56,134 bases of DNA from Nocardiopsis sp. FIRDI 009 (GCF_003386285.1 NZ_QPNC01000053.1:1-56134), one strand, 5' to 3'; shown: positions 25,150 through 34,565, numbered from the stretch's first letter. Notes: generated from the letters alone by a model not told the origin. A program made the numbers and translations.

Positions 25150-27261
25150 ATGCACCGACGACCGCGCCACCGCACCCCCCGTCAACGCCCCCGGAGCACC
25201 GCCGCCCTGGCCGCCGTGACCGCCCTGGCCACCGGAACCGCCCTGACCCTCACCACGGCGGCCCCCGGCTCCGCGGCCACCGACCACCCCCATCGGCCCC
25301 AGCTGCACTTCACCCCGGCCGAGAACTGGATGAACGACCCCAACGGCCTCGTGTACCACGACGGCCGCTACCACCTGTACTTCCAGTACAACCCCGAAGG
25401 CGACCAGTGGGGCAACATGTCCTGGGGGCACGCCACCAGCCCCGACCTGATCCACTGGGAACAGCAGCCGCTGGCCATCCCCTACACCGACCAGGAGCAC
25501 GTCTTCTCCGGCGGCGTCGTCTTCGACGAGCACAACACCAGCGGCCTGGGTACCGCGCAGAACCCTCCCCTGGTCGCCGTCTACACCAGCGCCTACACCG
25601 ACGCCTCCGACCGCCCCGGCATCCAGGCGCAGTCCCTCGCCTACAGCCTCGACGGCGGCTACACCTGGGAGCGGTACGAGGGCAACCCCGTCCTGGACAT
25701 CGGCGACCCGGACTTCCGCGACCCCAAGGTGTTCTGGTACGAGGAGGGCGGCTACTGGGTGATGGCCGCCGTCGTCGCCACCGACCACACCGTCCACTTC
25801 TACCGCTCCGACGACCTCCTGGAGTGGGAGTTCCTCAGCGACTTCGGCCCCGCCCACGCCGACGGCGGCATCTGGGAGGTCCCCGACCTGTTCGAGCTCC
25901 CCGTCGACGGCGACCCCGACGACACCCGCTGGGTGCTCGTGGTCAACCTCAACCCCGGCTCGGTCGCCGGCGGGTCCGGCGCCCAGTACTTCGTCGGCGA
26001 CTTCGACGGCACCACCTTCACCCCGGAGCGCCTCGTCGACTCCGGGCCGCCCGAGGGCGAGGTGTTCGCCGACTTCGAAAGCGGCTACGACGGCTGGGAG
26101 GTCGTCAACGACCTCGACGGCACCGGCGGCGACGGCCCCTTCGGCACCGAACCCGCCCAGGGCACCCTCCCCGGGCAGCAGCCGGTCAGCGGCCACCTCG
26201 GCGAGCGCCTGCTCAACAGCTTCGTCGGCGGCGACGCGCCGCGCGGCCACGCGACCTCACCCGAGTTCACCATCGACCGCGACCACGTCAACCTCCTCGT
26301 CGGCGGGGGCGACCACCCCAACACCGGCCAGGGCGGGGACGCCTCGGTCAACCTGGTCGTGGACGGCGAGGTCGTGCGCACCGCCACCGGCCGCGACAGC
26401 GAGAGCCTGGACTGGGTGTCCTGGGACGTGAGCGACCTGGTCGGCCGCACCGCCCGCCTGCGCGTCAACGACGACGCCACCGGGGGTTGGGGGCACATCC
26501 TGCTCGACCACGTGACGTTCTCCGACGACCCGGTGCCGGGGCTGGCCGACTACGACTGGCTCGACTGGGGCCGCGACTACTACGCCGCCGTGTCCTACAA
26601 CGACACCCCCGACGACGCCCGCGTCATCATGGCCTGGATGAGCAACTGGCAGTACGCCGGAGCTGTGCCCACCACCCCCTGGCGCGGCCAGATGGCCCTG
26701 CCCCGCCGGCTGGAGCTGGAGACGGTCGACGGACGGCCCCAGCTCGTCCAGCATCCGGTCGACCAGCTCCAGAAGGTCTACGCAGCACCGCTCTACCAGC
26801 GCGCCCGCGTCCCCGCCAGCCCCCTCGGCCGCCACCTGGCCAGCCCCGAACCCGGCCAGGCCCACCAGGTGGAGGTGACGCTCCGGCCGAACGGGTCCGA
26901 CGAGATCGGCCTGCGCGTCCACGACGACGGCGACCAGGCGACCGTGATCGGCTACGACACCGAGGCGGGGGAGCTGTTCGTCGACCGCACCGACTCCGGG
27001 AACACCGGTTTCCACCCGGACTTCCCCGGCCGCAGCATCGTCCCGCTGCCCCTGGAGGACGGCGCGCTGCGCCTGCGCGTGGTCGTGGACACCTCGTCGG
27101 TGGAGGTGTTCGCCGCCGACGGCCGCGCGGCGCTCACCCACCTGGCCTTCCCCGACCCCTCCGCCACCGGCGTCACCCTCTACACCAGGGGAGGAAACGG
27201 TCTCGCCGAGGAGGTCACCGTCCGACCGCTCACCCCGGACGGGACGGGTGCGGCACAATGA
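25150..27261 (+). CDS. secreted levanase/fructan beta-fructosidase (GH32) with inserted domain
   Basis: The 703-residue enzyme hydrolyses fructose polymers outside the cell. A signal peptide (basic n-region, hydrophobic core about 17-37, cleavage near APGSAA) leads it out. GH32 motifs are clear: nucleophile Asp63 in WMNDPNG, RDP (190-192) and acid/base Glu243 in WEVPD. From about residue 305 to 460 an extra beta-rich domain (FADFESGYDGW to GHILLDHVTFSDD) splits the propeller, whose fifth blade resumes at DYDWLDWGRDYYAAVSYND. The C-terminal beta-sandwich follows (VEVTLRPNGSDEIGL to VDTSSVEVFAADGRAALTHL). Ribosome site GGAGAGG is near the ATG. It faces away from the fructose importer operon. 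Confidence 0.9.
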   Translation: MHRRPRHRTPRQRPRSTAALAAVTALATGTALTLTTAAPGSAATDHPHRPQLHFTPAENWMNDPNGLVYHDGRYHLYFQYNPEGDQWGNMSWGHATSPDLIHWEQQPLAIPYTDQEHVFSGGVVFDEHNTSGLGTAQNPPLVAVYTSAYTDASDRPGIQAQSLAYSLDGGYTWERYEGNPVLDIGDPDFRDPKVFWYEEGGYWVMAAVVATDHTVHFYRSDDLLEWEFLSDFGPAHADGGIWEVPDLFELPVDGDPDDTRWVLVVNLNPGSVAGGSGAQYFVGDFDGTTFTPERLVDSGPPEGEVFADFESGYDGWEVVNDLDGTGGDGPFGTEPAQGTLPGQQPVSGHLGERLLNSFVGGDAPRGHATSPEFTIDRDHVNLLVGGGDHPNTGQGGDASVNLVVDGEVVRTATGRDSESLDWVSWDVSDLVGRTARLRVNDDATGGWGHILLDHVTFSDDPVPGLADYDWLDWGRDYYAAVSYNDTPDDARVIMAWMSNWQYAGAVPTTPWRGQMALPRRLELETVDGRPQLVQHPVDQLQKVYAAPLYQRARVPASPLGRHLASPEPGQAHQVEVTLRPNGSDEIGLRVHDDGDQATVIGYDTEAGELFVDRTDSGNTGFHPDFPGRSIVPLPLEDGALRLRVVVDTSSVEVFAADGRAALTHLAFPDPSATGVTLYTRGGNGLAEEVTVRPLTPDGTGAAQ

Positions 27262-27379
27262 GACCGTCCCCTCCCGCCGCAGGACGGCGATGAGCGCCCG
27301 GGGGCGGTGCCACTCGGCGCCGCCCCGCCCGCGCACGGGGACCACGGTCAAGGCGTCGCGGAGAGAGGCCGGAGTTCGA

Positions 27380-28444
27380 GTGTCGGTGCAGCACAGTGGC
27401 AGAGGTCCGCAGGCCGCGTCCGGGGAACCGGTCCGCCGGGCCACCATGAAGGACGTCGCCGCGCTCTCGGGGGTGAGCATCAAGACCGTCTCCCGCGTCA
27501 TCAACGGCGTCTCCACCGTCTCCGACGAACTGCGCGACCGCGTCACCCGCGCCATCGTCCAGCTGGACTTCCAGCCCAACCTCGCCGCCTCCAGCCTGCG
27601 GCGCACCGACGGCGCGACCCGCCAGATCGCCCTGCTGCTGGAGGACGTGGCCAACCCCTTCTCCGCCACCCTGAGCCGCGCGGTGGAGAACGTCGCCCGC
27701 GACCACGACTCCCTCGTCTTCGCCGGAAGCCTGGACGAGGACCCCCAGCGCGAACTGGAGCTGGTCCGGGCCGCCACCCTGCACCGGGTGGACGGCATCG
27801 TCATCGTCCCCGCCGCCCCCGACCACGGGTATCTGCACCGGGAGATCCGCACCGGAACCCCGGTGGTGTTCGTCGACCGGCCCCCGCGCGGGCTGGCCGC
27901 CGACGCCGTGCTGGCCACCAACACCGAGGGCGCCCGCGAGGCGGTCCTGCACCTGGCCGACCACGGACACACCGAGATCGCCTTCCTCGGCGACACCCGC
28001 ACCATCAGCACCGTCGGCGAACGCGTCGCGGGCTACCGGGCCGCCCTGGCCGAACGCGGCCTGCCCGAACGCCCCGGACGCGTCGTCACGGACCTGCCCG
28101 ACACCGCCAGCGCCGCCCGCGCCGTGGCCGCCCTGCTCGACTCCGACCGCCCGCCCACCGCCCTGTTCACCGCGCAGAACCTGGTGACCATCGGCGCCAT
28201 CCAGACCCTCCAGGAACGCGGCCTGCACGAACGCGTGGCCGTGGTCGGCTTCGACGACTTCCCCCTGGCCGACCTGCTCGTCCCTCGGGTGACCGTGGTC
28301 GCCCAGGACGTGGTGCGGATCGGCACCCTGGCGGTGCGGCGGCTCTTCGAGCGCATCGCGGGCGACGACGCCCCGCCCCGGGAGGAGCGCGTACCCACCA
28401 CGCTGGTGGTCCGCGGTTCCGGGGAGATCGCGCCGCCGCGCTGA
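27380..28444 (+). CDS. LacI-family transcriptional regulator
   Basis: The 354-residue regulator has an N-terminal LacI helix-turn-helix (about 22-70, MKDVAALSGVSIKTVSRVIN then hinge helix NLAASSLR). The ligand-binding domain is of periplasmic-binding-protein type (75-350). It follows the levanase with a 118-base gap on the same strand and probably represses levanase and importer genes until a fructose-derived inducer is present. The GTG start at 27380 is chosen for the GGAG site six bases upstream. Up to 44 more in-frame residues upstream are low-complexity and unlikely to be coding. Confidence 0.88.
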   Translation: MSVQHSGRGPQAASGEPVRRATMKDVAALSGVSIKTVSRVINGVSTVSDELRDRVTRAIVQLDFQPNLAASSLRRTDGATRQIALLLEDVANPFSATLSRAVENVARDHDSLVFAGSLDEDPQRELELVRAATLHRVDGIVIVPAAPDHGYLHREIRTGTPVVFVDRPPRGLAADAVLATNTEGAREAVLHLADHGHTEIAFLGDTRTISTVGERVAGYRAALAERGLPERPGRVVTDLPDTASAARAVAALLDSDRPPTALFTAQNLVTIGAIQTLQERGLHERVAVVGFDDFPLADLLVPRVTVVAQDVVRIGTLAVRRLFERIAGDDAPPREERVPTTLVVRGSGEIAPPR

Positions 28445-28458
28445 GGCCCGTGCCCGCG

Positions 28459-28483
28459 CGGTTCCGCGAGCACGTGGGAACCG
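28459..28483. terminator. convergent hairpin between lacI-family gene and helY
   Basis: A 7-bp perfect stem (CGGTTCC and GGAACCG) with an 11-base loop sits in the 43-base gap between two convergent genes and could serve both. Confidence 0.45.
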
Positions 28484-28487
28484 GCGG

Positions 28488-31340
28488 TCAGTTGAACGAC
28501 GAGTAGGCCACCACCCCGCGCAGCACCAGGTCGGTGGCCTTGCGCGCGGTGGAGCGCACCTGCGGGTCCCCGGTGGCCCCGGCGATCTGGCTGAGCATGT
28601 CCGCCAGCATCTTGGCCGTGCGCACGAAGTCACCGGCGGGCATGTCGGCCTGCCGCAGGATCGCGTCGAGCCGGTCCCCCCTCGCCCAGCGGTGGGCGGT
28701 CCACACGAACCCCAGGTCGGGCTGGCGCAGGAACGACACCCGGTGCCGCGACTCGACGTCGTTGAGGTCGCCCCACAACCGGATCATCTCGTCGAGGGTC
28801 TCCTCGACCCGACCGGCGGGCACCCTCGGGAACGGGTCGTCGTTGCGGCGCGGCTCGTAGACCAGCGCCGCGGCCACGGCCGCCATGTCCGGCGGGGTCA
28901 GGTCCTTCCACAACCCCCGCCGCAGGCACTCGGCGACCAGCAGGTCCAGCTCGGAGTACACCTTGGCCAGCCGCGCCCCGTCCTCGGAGACCGTGTCGCC
29001 GGTCAGGTAGCCCAGGTCGTCCAGGACCCCGCACACCCGGTCGAAGGTGCGCGCGATCACGTGCGAACGCCCCTCCACCCGGCGCCGCAGCCCCTCGGCC
29101 TCCTTGCTCAGCCGGAAGTAGCGCTCGGCCCAGCGGGCGTGCTCCTCGCGCTCGTCGCACCCGTGGCACGGGTGCTGACGCAGCTCGGACCGCAGCCGCA
29201 GCACCTCCTCGTCCTCCCCGACGTCACGCGGGGCGCGCCCGGCCCTGGGGGTGTCGCCCTGTTCCCGGAGCTTGTTGCGCAGGGTCGAGGCCAGGTCCTG
29301 CCGCGAGCGCGGCGACCGAGCCGAGAACGACTTGGGGATGCGCATCCGCCCCGACGGGTGCACGGGCACCGTGAAGTCACTGGCGTTGACCCGCTTGACC
29401 TGCTTGTCCACGGTCAGCACCAGCGGAGCCGGAAGGTCCAGCTTCAGACCCGGGTCCAGCACCACCGCGTGCCCGGAGAAACGGCCCGAGGGGATGCGGA
29501 TGATGTCGCCCGGACGCAGCCTCTCCAGGCTCTCCAGGGCCTCGTCGCGGCGCCGGACCGACCTGGTCTTGGCCAACATCGACTCGCGGTCGCTCAGGGC
29601 GCGGCGCAGCGCCGCGTACTCCATGAAGTCGCCCAGGTGGCACTCGGCGGAGGCCGCGTACCCCTCCAGGGCCTCCTCGTGCTTGCGCAGCTGCTTGACC
29701 AGCCCCACCACGGCCCGGTCGGCCTGGAACTGGGCGAAGGACTCCTCCAGCATGGCGCGGCTGCGGCGGCGCCCCACCTGGCCGACGAGGTTGACGGCCA
29801 TGTTGTAGGAGGGCTGGAAGCTGGAGTTGAGCGGGTAGGTGCGGGTGCCCGCCAGGCTGGCGACCGACTCGGGGTCGGTCCCGGCCTGCCACACGACCAC
29901 GGCGTGGCCCTCCACGTCGATCCCGCGCCGCCCCGCGCGCCCGGTCAGCTGGGTGTACTCGCCCGGGGTGAGCTGGACGTGGGCCTCACCGTTCCACTTG
30001 TCCAGCTTCTCCATGACCACCGTGCGGGCGGGCATGTTGATCCCCAGGGCGAGGGTCTCGGTGGCGAACACCGCGCGGATCAGGCCCCGGGAGAACAGGT
30101 CCTCGACGATCTCCTTGAACGTGGGCAGCATGCCCGCGTGGTGGGCGGAGATCCCCGCCTCCAGGGCGCGCAGCCACTGCTCGAAGCCCAGCACGGCCAG
30201 GTCCGCCGGCGGGATGTCGGCGCACCGCGTCTCCGCGTACTCGCGGATCTGGGCGGCCTCCTCGGGGGTGGTGAGCACCAGCCCCGAGGCCACGCACTGG
30301 CGCACGGCGTCGTCGCACCCGGCACGGCTGAAGATGAACGTGATCGCGGGCAGCAGGCCCTCGTCGTCGAGCTTCTCGATGATCGTGGGCCGCGACGGAG
30401 GCGCGTACCGGGTGCGGGGCCGTATGTTGTTGTTCCTGCGCGCCCGCGACTGGGCCGAACGGCGCCGGTGCGCCAGCTGGGTGGTGCGCGCGTCCTCCTC
30501 GGCGATCCGGGACAGGCGCGGGTTGATCGCGAGCTTCTGTCCGCCCACGACGATCTCCCTCGGCCGCCACGACCGGTCGTCGCCGCGACGGTTCCGCCTG
30601 CGTTTGCGCCCGCCGCGGCGTTGGTCCTCCTCGCGGCTGGTGTCGGTCTCCTCCTCCACCGGTTCGGCGAACAGGTCGTGGATCCGGCCGCCCACCATGA
30701 CGTGCTGCCACAGCGGGACCGGCCGCTTCTCGTCGACGATGACGGTGGTGTCGCCGCGCACCTGTTGGAGCCACTCGCCGAACTCCTCGGCGTTGCTCAC
30801 CGTGGCCGACAGGGCGACCATCCGCACCGACTCGGGCAGGTGGATGATCACCTCCTCCCACACCGCGCCACGGAAGCGGTCGGCGAGGTAGTGCACCTCG
30901 TCCATGACCACGTACGCCAGCCCGCCGAGGGTCGAGGACCCCTCGTAGAGCATGTTCCGCAGCACCTCGGTGGTCATCACGACCACCGGCGCCTCACCGT
31001 TGACGCTGTTGTCACCGGTCAGCAGTCCGATCTTCTCGGTGCCGTACCGGCTGACCAGGTCGTTGTACTTCTGGTTGGACAGCGCCTTGATGGGCGTGGT
31101 GTAGAAGCACTTGGTGCCCTGGCTCAACGCCAGGTGGACGGCGAACTCGCCGACCACGGTCTTGCCGGAGCCGGTGGGCGCGGCGACCAGGACCCCGTGG
31201 CCGTACTCCAACGCCTTGCAGGCACGGACCTGGAAGGGGTCGAACTCGAACCCGTACAGCCCCTGGAAGGCCTCGATAGCGGCACTGGAGGCGCTCTTGC
31301 GCCGACGGAAGGCGGCGTACCGCTCAGCGTGCGTACTCAT
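28488..31340 (-). CDS. helY: DEAD/DEAH-box RNA helicase HelY (Ski2/Mtr4-like)
   Basis: This is a 950-residue superfamily-2 helicase. Walker A is AAPTGSGKT (53-61), motif II DEVH (147-150) and motif III SAT (178-180). The helicase C region has QLTGRAGRRGID. A long middle segment with rRNA-like basic residues (RRGGRKRRRNRRGD, near 235-265) precedes motif IV. The C-terminal part corresponds to the DSHCT domain typical of Ski2-like enzymes (to about 945). In actinobacteria helY usually sits at the end of the Tat/proteasome cluster, as here, and is thought to act in RNA metabolism. It is the last leftward gene of the cluster and lies 12 bases from the lipid kinase gene. Confidence 0.9.
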   Translation of the reverse strand: MSTHAERYAAFRRRKSASSAAIEAFQGLYGFEFDPFQVRACKALEYGHGVLVAAPTGSGKTVVGEFAVHLALSQGTKCFYTTPIKALSNQKYNDLVSRYGTEKIGLLTGDNSVNGEAPVVVMTTEVLRNMLYEGSSTLGGLAYVVMDEVHYLADRFRGAVWEEVIIHLPESVRMVALSATVSNAEEFGEWLQQVRGDTTVIVDEKRPVPLWQHVMVGGRIHDLFAEPVEEETDTSREEDQRRGGRKRRRNRRGDDRSWRPREIVVGGQKLAINPRLSRIAEEDARTTQLAHRRRSAQSRARRNNNIRPRTRYAPPSRPTIIEKLDDEGLLPAITFIFSRAGCDDAVRQCVASGLVLTTPEEAAQIREYAETRCADIPPADLAVLGFEQWLRALEAGISAHHAGMLPTFKEIVEDLFSRGLIRAVFATETLALGINMPARTVVMEKLDKWNGEAHVQLTPGEYTQLTGRAGRRGIDVEGHAVVVWQAGTDPESVASLAGTRTYPLNSSFQPSYNMAVNLVGQVGRRRSRAMLEESFAQFQADRAVVGLVKQLRKHEEALEGYAASAECHLGDFMEYAALRRALSDRESMLAKTRSVRRRDEALESLERLRPGDIIRIPSGRFSGHAVVLDPGLKLDLPAPLVLTVDKQVKRVNASDFTVPVHPSGRMRIPKSFSARSPRSRQDLASTLRNKLREQGDTPRAGRAPRDVGEDEEVLRLRSELRQHPCHGCDEREEHARWAERYFRLSKEAEGLRRRVEGRSHVIARTFDRVCGVLDDLGYLTGDTVSEDGARLAKVYSELDLLVAECLRRGLWKDLTPPDMAAVAAALVYEPRRNDDPFPRVPAGRVEETLDEMIRLWGDLNDVESRHRVSFLRQPDLGFVWTAHRWARGDRLDAILRQADMPAGDFVRTAKMLADMLSQIAGATGDPQVRSTARKATDLVLRGVVAYSSFN

Positions 31341-31352
31341 ATGCCTCTCAGC

Positions 31353-32249
31353 CTATGAGGTCAGGTCCAACATCTCGACCGCCCCCGGAACGACGTCACA
31401 GACCAGCGGCGGAGGGCCGATCCGCTCACCGTCGGCGTAGGCGGCGCCGGCCTGCCCGCGGATGGTGACCGACCGGCCGCGCTCGACCACGACCTGGTCC
31501 AGCCCGGTGTGACCGCCGCTGAACACCAGGGGGAAGAGCCGCACGAACCGCGCCAGCGGAGCCGCCCTGAGAAACACCACGTCCAGGAGGCCGTCGTCGG
31601 GGACAGCATCGGGGCAGATGTGCATACCGCCCCCGTAGGCGCTGGTGTTGCCCACCGCCACCAGTATCCCCGGCTCCTCGATCCGGCGCCCGTCCACCTC
31701 CACGGTGAAGTCCGTGGGTGTGAAGGAGCGCAGTTCCGCCAGCAGGCCCACCACGTATCCGGCCCGGCCCACACCGAACCGGAAACCGTTCACCCGCTCG
31801 TTGACGCGCGCGTCGAACCCGCACGCCAGCACGCTGAGGAAGTACCGTTCGGTGCCGTCGTCCAGCCGCAGGCGCACCGCGTCGGCCGCGCGCGTGCGCC
31901 CGGCCAGGATCGCGGCCGCGGTGTCGCGCACCGACCGCCCGGGACGGCCGAACGCCCGGGCGATGTCGTTGCCGGTCCCGGTGGGAACCACCGCCAGCGG
32001 CACCCCGGTGCCCGTGACCCCCTGCACCGCCTGGTGGACCAGTCCGTCACCGCCCACCGCCACCAGGGCGCGGGGACGGTCGGCGGCCGACAGGCGGGCC
32101 AGGCGGCGGCTGTCGGCGGCGGAGTGACCGACCAGGACACGCACGTTGGCACCCGCCTCACGCAGGCGCTCCTTGAGCCGGACGGCGGTGACGGCGGCGC
32201 GGCCCCGTCCGGAGCAGGGGTTGACCAGAAGGTCGATCTCGGGGGTCAT
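31353..32249 (-). CDS. diacylglycerol/lipid kinase (DagK family)
   Basis: This is a 298-residue soluble lipid kinase. It has the nucleotide-binding GGDG motif at 66-69 and PTGTGND (89-95), both diagnostic of DAGK catalytic domains. A C-terminal beta-sandwich domain (about 140-298, with GSIHICPDA-like GGGMHICPDA) completes the fold. Substrate specificity between diacylglycerol and sphingosine or other lipids cannot be read from the sequence. The ATG at 32249 follows AAGGACC; a TTG directly upstream is less likely. It is close to helY (12 bases), so the two are probably one transcript. Confidence 0.88.
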   Translation of the reverse strand: MTPEIDLLVNPCSGRGRAAVTAVRLKERLREAGANVRVLVGHSAADSRRLARLSAADRPRALVAVGGDGLVHQAVQGVTGTGVPLAVVPTGTGNDIARAFGRPGRSVRDTAAAILAGRTRAADAVRLRLDDGTERYFLSVLACGFDARVNERVNGFRFGVGRAGYVVGLLAELRSFTPTDFTVEVDGRRIEEPGILVAVGNTSAYGGGMHICPDAVPDDGLLDVVFLRAAPLARFVRLFPLVFSGGHTGLDQVVVERGRSVTIRGQAGAAYADGERIGPPPLVCDVVPGAVEMLDLTS

Positions 32250-32337
32250 CAACAGGTCCTTGTCCTACCCGGGGGGTCTGAGGGCGCACGGGTGACCGGG
32301 ACCGCGCACGCCCTCGCGCCCGGGCGTACCCGGCCCG

Positions 32338-32760
32338 TCAGGACCCGTCGGTGCGGGCCTGCTCGGCCTCCTCGCGCTGGCGGCGATGGTACTCCTCCAT
32401 CGCCTCCGGCGTGTTCAGGGGGGAGGGCACCCAGGCGACCTCGACGTCGACCTCGCGGTTCTGGATCCGGCGCTCCTCCTCGGTGAGGTACTCCTCGGGG
32501 ATGTCGAACTCGCCGTCGCGGGCGCCCAGGACGAACGCCTCCCACTCCGCCGGGGTGAAGAACAGCGTGCCCTTCTCCGGCGACTTGCCGTCGCGCACCG
32601 CGCGGAAACCGTCGTCGAACGTGGCGACCTCGACGATGGCCTCGGACTCCTCCTTGGACAGCGAGGACCGCATCCACACCGCGTGCGTGGTGTCGTGCCA
32701 CTTCTCGTTGCCCATGGCCTCGGGGGGAAGCTCACGCTTGGCTTGGGACTGCTCAGTCAT
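32338..32760 (-). CDS. DUF397 domain protein with charged C-terminal extension
   Basis: This is a 140-residue protein. Residues about 27-88 match the DUF397 pattern (WMRSSLSKEESEAIVEVAT, then AVRDGKSPEKGTLFFTPAEWEAFV). The Cys of the usual CVEVA is replaced here (AIVEVA). A Glu-rich, helical 50-residue tail (EYLTEEERRIQNREVDVEV...) follows, absent from standard ~60-70 residue DUF397 proteins. DUF397 genes normally pair with XRE/DUF5753 regulators; the only such regulator seen is about 31 kb away. Here it sits between tatC and the lipid kinase in the leftward cluster, with a gap of about 100 bases on each side. Confidence 0.75.
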   Translation of the reverse strand: MTEQSQAKRELPPEAMGNEKWHDTTHAVWMRSSLSKEESEAIVEVATFDDGFRAVRDGKSPEKGTLFFTPAEWEAFVLGARDGEFDIPEEYLTEEERRIQNREVDVEVAWVPSPLNTPEAMEEYHRRQREEAEQARTDGS

Positions 32761-32863
32761 CGCACTGGCCCTTCACAACGTCGAACCGGTCCCCGGGACC
32801 GACCCGGGGTGCCGGGGCCGCACCATCCGGCCCCAGCCAGACCCTAACGCGTCGCGGGACCGC

Positions 32864-33733
32864 TCAACGGCGTTTGGAGGAGTTCTCCTCCACGTCCGGC
32901 TCGTCCAGGTCCGAGGGCGTGTCGTCGAGTTCGGAGATCTCGTCGTCGTCCAGGCCGGCGAACGGGTCGTCACGGCGCTTGCGGCGGTCATTGAGGAAGG
33001 CGAACAGCTCGGCGATCTCGAACAGGACCACGAGCGGCACGGCCAGCGCCAGCATCGAGATCGGCTCGGCCGGGGTGATGACCGCCGAGATCGCGAAGGC
33101 GCCGAAGATGATGGCCCGGCGCCACTTGGCCAGGGTCGCGTGCGACAGGACCCCGGCCAGGTTGAGCAGCGCGACCAACAGGGGCATCACGAAGCCCAAC
33201 CCGAACATGACCATCATGATGATCATGTAGTCCAGGTACTGGTCGACGGTCAGCATCGGGTCGGCGTCCTCGGGCAGGAACCCGAACAGGACGGTCAGCG
33301 CCAGGGAGGTGATGTTGTAGGCCAGCACGGCACCGCCGACGAACAGCACCGCGGCGAGCGGGACGAAGATGTAGGCGTACTTCTTCTCCCGGCTGTGCAG
33401 GGCCGGGGCGACGAACGCCCACAGCTGGTAGAGCCAGATCGGCGCGGAGATCAGGGCCCCGACCACGAGCCAGACCTTCATCGCGACGAAGAACGCGTCG
33501 AAGGGGCCGGTGACGATGAGCGAACAGCCCTCGGCGTCGAACGCCGAGGACTCCGGCAGGGAACAGTAGGGCTCGGTGAGGAAGGCCCACACCCGCTGGT
33601 AGAACACGTACCCGATGACGGCCCCCAGCAGGAGGCCGATCAGCGCCTTGGTCAGGCGGCCGCGCAGCTCACGCAGGTGGTCCATGAGCGGCATCCGGGC
33701 CTCAGGATTGGCCGCCCGGCCTCGTGCCCTCAT
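32864..33733 (-). CDS. tatC: twin-arginine translocase subunit TatC
   Basis: The 289-residue membrane protein recognises twin-arginine signal peptides in the Tat folded-protein export complex. The N-terminal MPLMDHLRELRGRLTKALIG holds the conserved MxxxxHLxELRxR motif, and six hydrophobic segments follow. The first extracytoplasmic loop carries GPFDAFFVAMKV. The C-terminal 35 residues are highly acidic and charged, which is common in actinobacteria. tatA lies 197 bases upstream. The pairing of tat genes with proteasome genes is a well-known actinobacterial arrangement. Twin-Arg signals are not evident in the secreted proteins of this window. Confidence 0.95.
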   Translation of the reverse strand: MRARGRAANPEARMPLMDHLRELRGRLTKALIGLLLGAVIGYVFYQRVWAFLTEPYCSLPESSAFDAEGCSLIVTGPFDAFFVAMKVWLVVGALISAPIWLYQLWAFVAPALHSREKKYAYIFVPLAAVLFVGGAVLAYNITSLALTVLFGFLPEDADPMLTVDQYLDYMIIMMVMFGLGFVMPLLVALLNLAGVLSHATLAKWRRAIIFGAFAISAVITPAEPISMLALAVPLVVLFEIAELFAFLNDRRKRRDDPFAGLDDDEISELDDTPSDLDEPDVEENSSKRR

Positions 33734-33930
33734 CGTGTGGTCACTCTCTCTCGTCCGGTTCCGCCCCGCGCGGACGGAACCCCGCTTACTCCATCAGCCG
33801 CGCGCCCGAACCGACCGCGCGTACCGGGCCCCGGGAACGCACGGGTCCCACCGACGGGCACCGCCCGCGGCGCCCTCCGGGCACAGGGGTCCGGACCGGC
33901 GCCAGCGGAGCCGGTCCAGCGGACCGCGCG

Positions 33931-34227
33931 CTAGTTGCCGTAGGTGCGGGACTGGGCCTCACCGGACTCGTTGACGATCCGCTGGCCGGGGGGCAGCTGC
34001 GGGTACCCCTGCTGCGGCTGCTGCTGGGCGTCGGCGGTGTGCTGCTGGGCGGACTTGTCGTCGCCGGACTCGTTGTTGTCCTCGTCGATCAGGCCCTTGC
34101 TCTCGGCCTTGAGGATGCGCGCGCTGCGACCCACCGACCGGGCGAGGTCGGGCAGCTTCTTGGCGCCGAACAGCAACAGCGCCAGGATCACCAGAATGGC
34201 GATGGTGGGTCCGTTGATGGCTCCCAT
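33931..34227 (-). CDS. tatA: twin-arginine translocase subunit TatA
   Basis: The 98-residue protein has the TatA plan: one N-terminal membrane helix (about 6-21, TIAILVILALLLFGAKKL), an FGxxKLP hinge (FGAKKLPDLARSVG), an amphipathic helix and a Gln-rich, disordered tail. TatA oligomers line the translocation pore. The ATG follows an AGAGAGG-type ribosome site. It lies between tatC and a small membrane protein gene, all leftward. Confidence 0.95.
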   Translation of the reverse strand: MGAINGPTIAILVILALLLFGAKKLPDLARSVGRSARILKAESKGLIDEDNNESGDDKSAQQHTADAQQQPQQGYPQLPPGQRIVNESGEAQSRTYGN

Positions 34228-34293
34228 GGTTCTACCTCTCTGTGGGGCGCAACCGAGCGCCTTCGATAGTACGCGTCCCGCGCTTCGCGGACA

Positions 34294-34491
34294 TCACGTC
34301 GACGTTCCGCTCCGGTTGACGCGTTCGCGTAGGTCGGCTGTGCTCGCCTGGTACGCGCCCGTGGCCCGGTTCACCTCGGCGGAGAGCACGCGCGCGTGTC
34401 GGAGGGCCCTCGCGGTGAGGGCCCCGACGACGACGGCCCCGGCGAGAACCGTACCGAAAAGGACAGCGAGGGCGATCATGCTCACCACCAT
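34294..34491 (-). CDS. small single-helix membrane protein, hypothetical
   Basis: This is a 65-residue protein with one N-terminal membrane helix (about 5-27, MIALAVLFGTVLAGAVVVGA) and a charged cytosolic tail likely to be helical (RHARVLSAEVNRATGAYQAS, then RERVNR). The ATG at 34479 (residue 5) may be the true start because GGTGGTGAGC precedes it. Its position between pafBC and tatA in the leftward cluster suggests co-transcription. No family is recognised and the function is unknown. Confidence 0.6.
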   Translation of the reverse strand: MVVSMIALAVLFGTVLAGAVVVGALTARALRHARVLSAEVNRATGAYQASTADLRERVNRSGTST

Positions 34492-34565
34492 ATCCGTTTC
34501 GCCATGACCTACACCCCACCCCCCGGTGAACAGCGGGGAGGTCCCGGCCGGCGGAACCTCCGCGC

